13,790 nucleotides of DNA, taken from NCBI GenBank assembly GCA_902496125.1, contig CABUZU010000050.1:1-13790 (forward strand), read 5' to 3'. The stretch's first letter is position 1. Each line of letters begins with the position of its first letter. The position numbers and the translations under genes are program-made. A model generated the notes under the pieces. That model was not told the origin of the DNA. It saw only the letters and a program-made list of their open reading frames with translations, and did not search any database. Origin of the DNA: an uncultured Lachnospiraceae bacterium. GTDB taxonomy: Bacteria > Bacillota > Clostridia > Lachnospirales > Lachnospiraceae. This document shows, one piece after another, positions 12,873 to 13,790 of this stretch.

Positions 12873-13790
12873 TTACAGTAATTGATAACTTTTATTTACA
12901 AGACGTCTTGTTTTCTCATACTCTATAAAAGTAGATTTTTCTTGTGGATTTATGGCCATTTGATTGATTAACGCATAGCGGTTGGTTCCTTTTTGTAAAT
13001 AATCGGGACAAGAAATTTCCTTCTTTTCTTCTCCATCAATTTGAAACTCTAAGGTTTCATCACTAAAAAGTACCACTTCTTTTACAAAAATTCCACCATA
13101 GCTTTTGTTCATTTCTTCATCATGTGCTTCTAATTGTGTATTAATTCTATAATGAAGCTTTGCTATTTCGCCATTTCTTACCCTTGTCTCAATTAACATC
13201 ATTCCTGGTTTTTTAAGGCGAACGGCTGCCTTTTCAACAAATAACAGCTGCATCTTCTCTTTTCTTGCCTTGTAAAGTAATTCTTCCATAAGTGTCTCTT
13301 CTTCTGGTAAAAGTTCTTCTTTGTCGGCATAGTATTTTAATAAGCCAAGACTTATACTCTTTGGCCATTCTAAATCCTGTGAATTTATAAAAATTTCTTG
13401 TAAATCTTTATAAATACTAGCATTTAACTGTGTCCTTCCAATTACATAGCGATGACATTTTTGTACTAGATAAGCAGTTTGAACCATTTTATTTTTATCA
13501 TGATTTTCTCGATAATACTGATAAATTTCATCTATGAATTCTTCTTCTCCTACAAATAGCATCCTCTCTAATAATTGGCTCGTTAATTCACTACAAGAAA
13601 TCCCTTCTCTATGACAATCTTTTACAATTTGAGTCGTACTCTTAATATCTCCTTGATAATACTGTGCTAAATAAGATAACAAATGAATATCTGAATATCC
13701 TTTCTTAAATAGCCATGCATCCATTGCAATTAAATATTCATCCTCTACGATCTCTGCCATCTTAAGAAGACAACGGCATAACTTAAAAAC
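12873..13790 (-). CDS. C-terminal part of a large DUF5717-like protein (N-terminus beyond the right edge)
   Basis: The frame stays open from the TAA at 12873 to the window edge, giving 305 visible residues. An ATG at 13760 exists but has no ribosome binding site, and the ten codons upstream are open (VFKLCRCLLK), so this is the tail of a longer gene. Up to about residue 200 it is helical, with regularly repeated hydrophobic helices and many Tyr and Leu, as in alpha-solenoids. The end is beta-rich: RVRNGEIAKLHYRI, then YGGIFVKEVVLFSDETLEF and a final helix. The GIFVKxxVLFxxE pattern is what I recall as the C-terminal signature of DUF5717, a family of roughly 1,100-1,200 residues in Lachnospiraceae. 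The next gene starts 11 bases after its stop, with a ribosome binding site overlapping that stop. Function unknown. Confidence 0.75.
   Translation of the reverse strand, partial: VFKLCRCLLKMAEIVEDEYLIAMDAWLFKKGYSDIHLLSYLAQYYQGDIKSTTQIVKDCHREGISCSELTSQLLERMLFVGEEEFIDEIYQYYRENHDKNKMVQTAYLVQKCHRYVIGRTQLNASIYKDLQEIFINSQDLEWPKSISLGLLKYYADKEELLPEEETLMEELLYKARKEKMQLLFVEKAAVRLKKPGMMLIETRVRNGEIAKLHYRINTQLEAHDEEMNKSYGGIFVKEVVLFSDETLEFQIDGEEKKEISCPDYLQKGTNRYALINQMAINPQEKSTFIEYEKTRRLVNKSYQLL

Noticed and set aside
12873..13760. Reading 12873-13760 as a complete 295-residue gene starting at ATG 13760
   Set aside because: There is no ribosome binding site before that ATG, and the frame stays open to the window edge. 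The sequence looks like the C-terminal end of a larger protein.

Overview
The window reads as a chromosomal stretch from a low-GC, Gram-positive anaerobe of the class Clostridia, most likely the family Lachnospiraceae. The basis is AT-rich coding sequence, strong AGGAGG-type ribosome binding sites, a YlmC/YmxH-NrdR-YqeG-EF-P block typical of Firmicutes, and a gene trio resembling the DUF5717/DUF5716 families that I associate with Lachnospiraceae. The assignment rests on recognition by eye, not a database search. No insertion sequence, prophage gene, CRISPR array or integrase was seen. Almost everything is on the minus strand; the only plus-strand gene is a GNAT acetyltransferase.

In minus-strand order, from the right edge. 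(1) 10824-13790: a tight three-gene run of unknown function. It holds the C-terminal part of a large protein cut by the window edge (DUF5717-like), a diverged Hsp70/actin-fold protein (DUF5716-like) and a TPR-like protein. (2) 7842-10788: a consensus promoter drives prfC (peptide release factor 3, with a TTG start), followed without a visible terminator by a YlmC/YmxH-family PRC-barrel protein, nrdR and the HAD phosphatase yqeG. (3) 7125-7845: efp (elongation factor P) with its own promoter, closed by a hairpin lying just upstream of hemA. (4) 4112-7106: hemA, a precorrin-2 dehydrogenase (SirC/CysG-N type) and hemL. These cover the first two steps (glutamyl-tRNA to 5-aminolevulinate) and the siroheme/cobalamin branch; hemB, hemC and hemD/cobA are absent from the cluster. 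(5) 4081-4103: a bidirectional terminator where hemL meets the convergent GNAT gene. (6) 3089-3160: divergent promoters between the GNAT gene and pepF (oligoendopeptidase F). (7) 1-1238: a TM1586-type nitroreductase, a tRNA-Gly(GCC) with a perfect consensus promoter and a terminator, and the start of a small Cys-containing helical protein cut by the left edge.

The best candidates for something undescribed are the DUF5717-DUF5716-TPR trio, whose Hsp70-like member has degenerate nucleotide-binding motifs, and a perfect 12-bp inverted repeat centred on the -10 box of the tRNA-Gly promoter. Several start codons were moved from the longest open frame on ribosome-binding-site evidence (nitroreductase, hemA, nrdR, ylmC-like, prfC). 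No gene-free stretch longer than about 300 bases is present.
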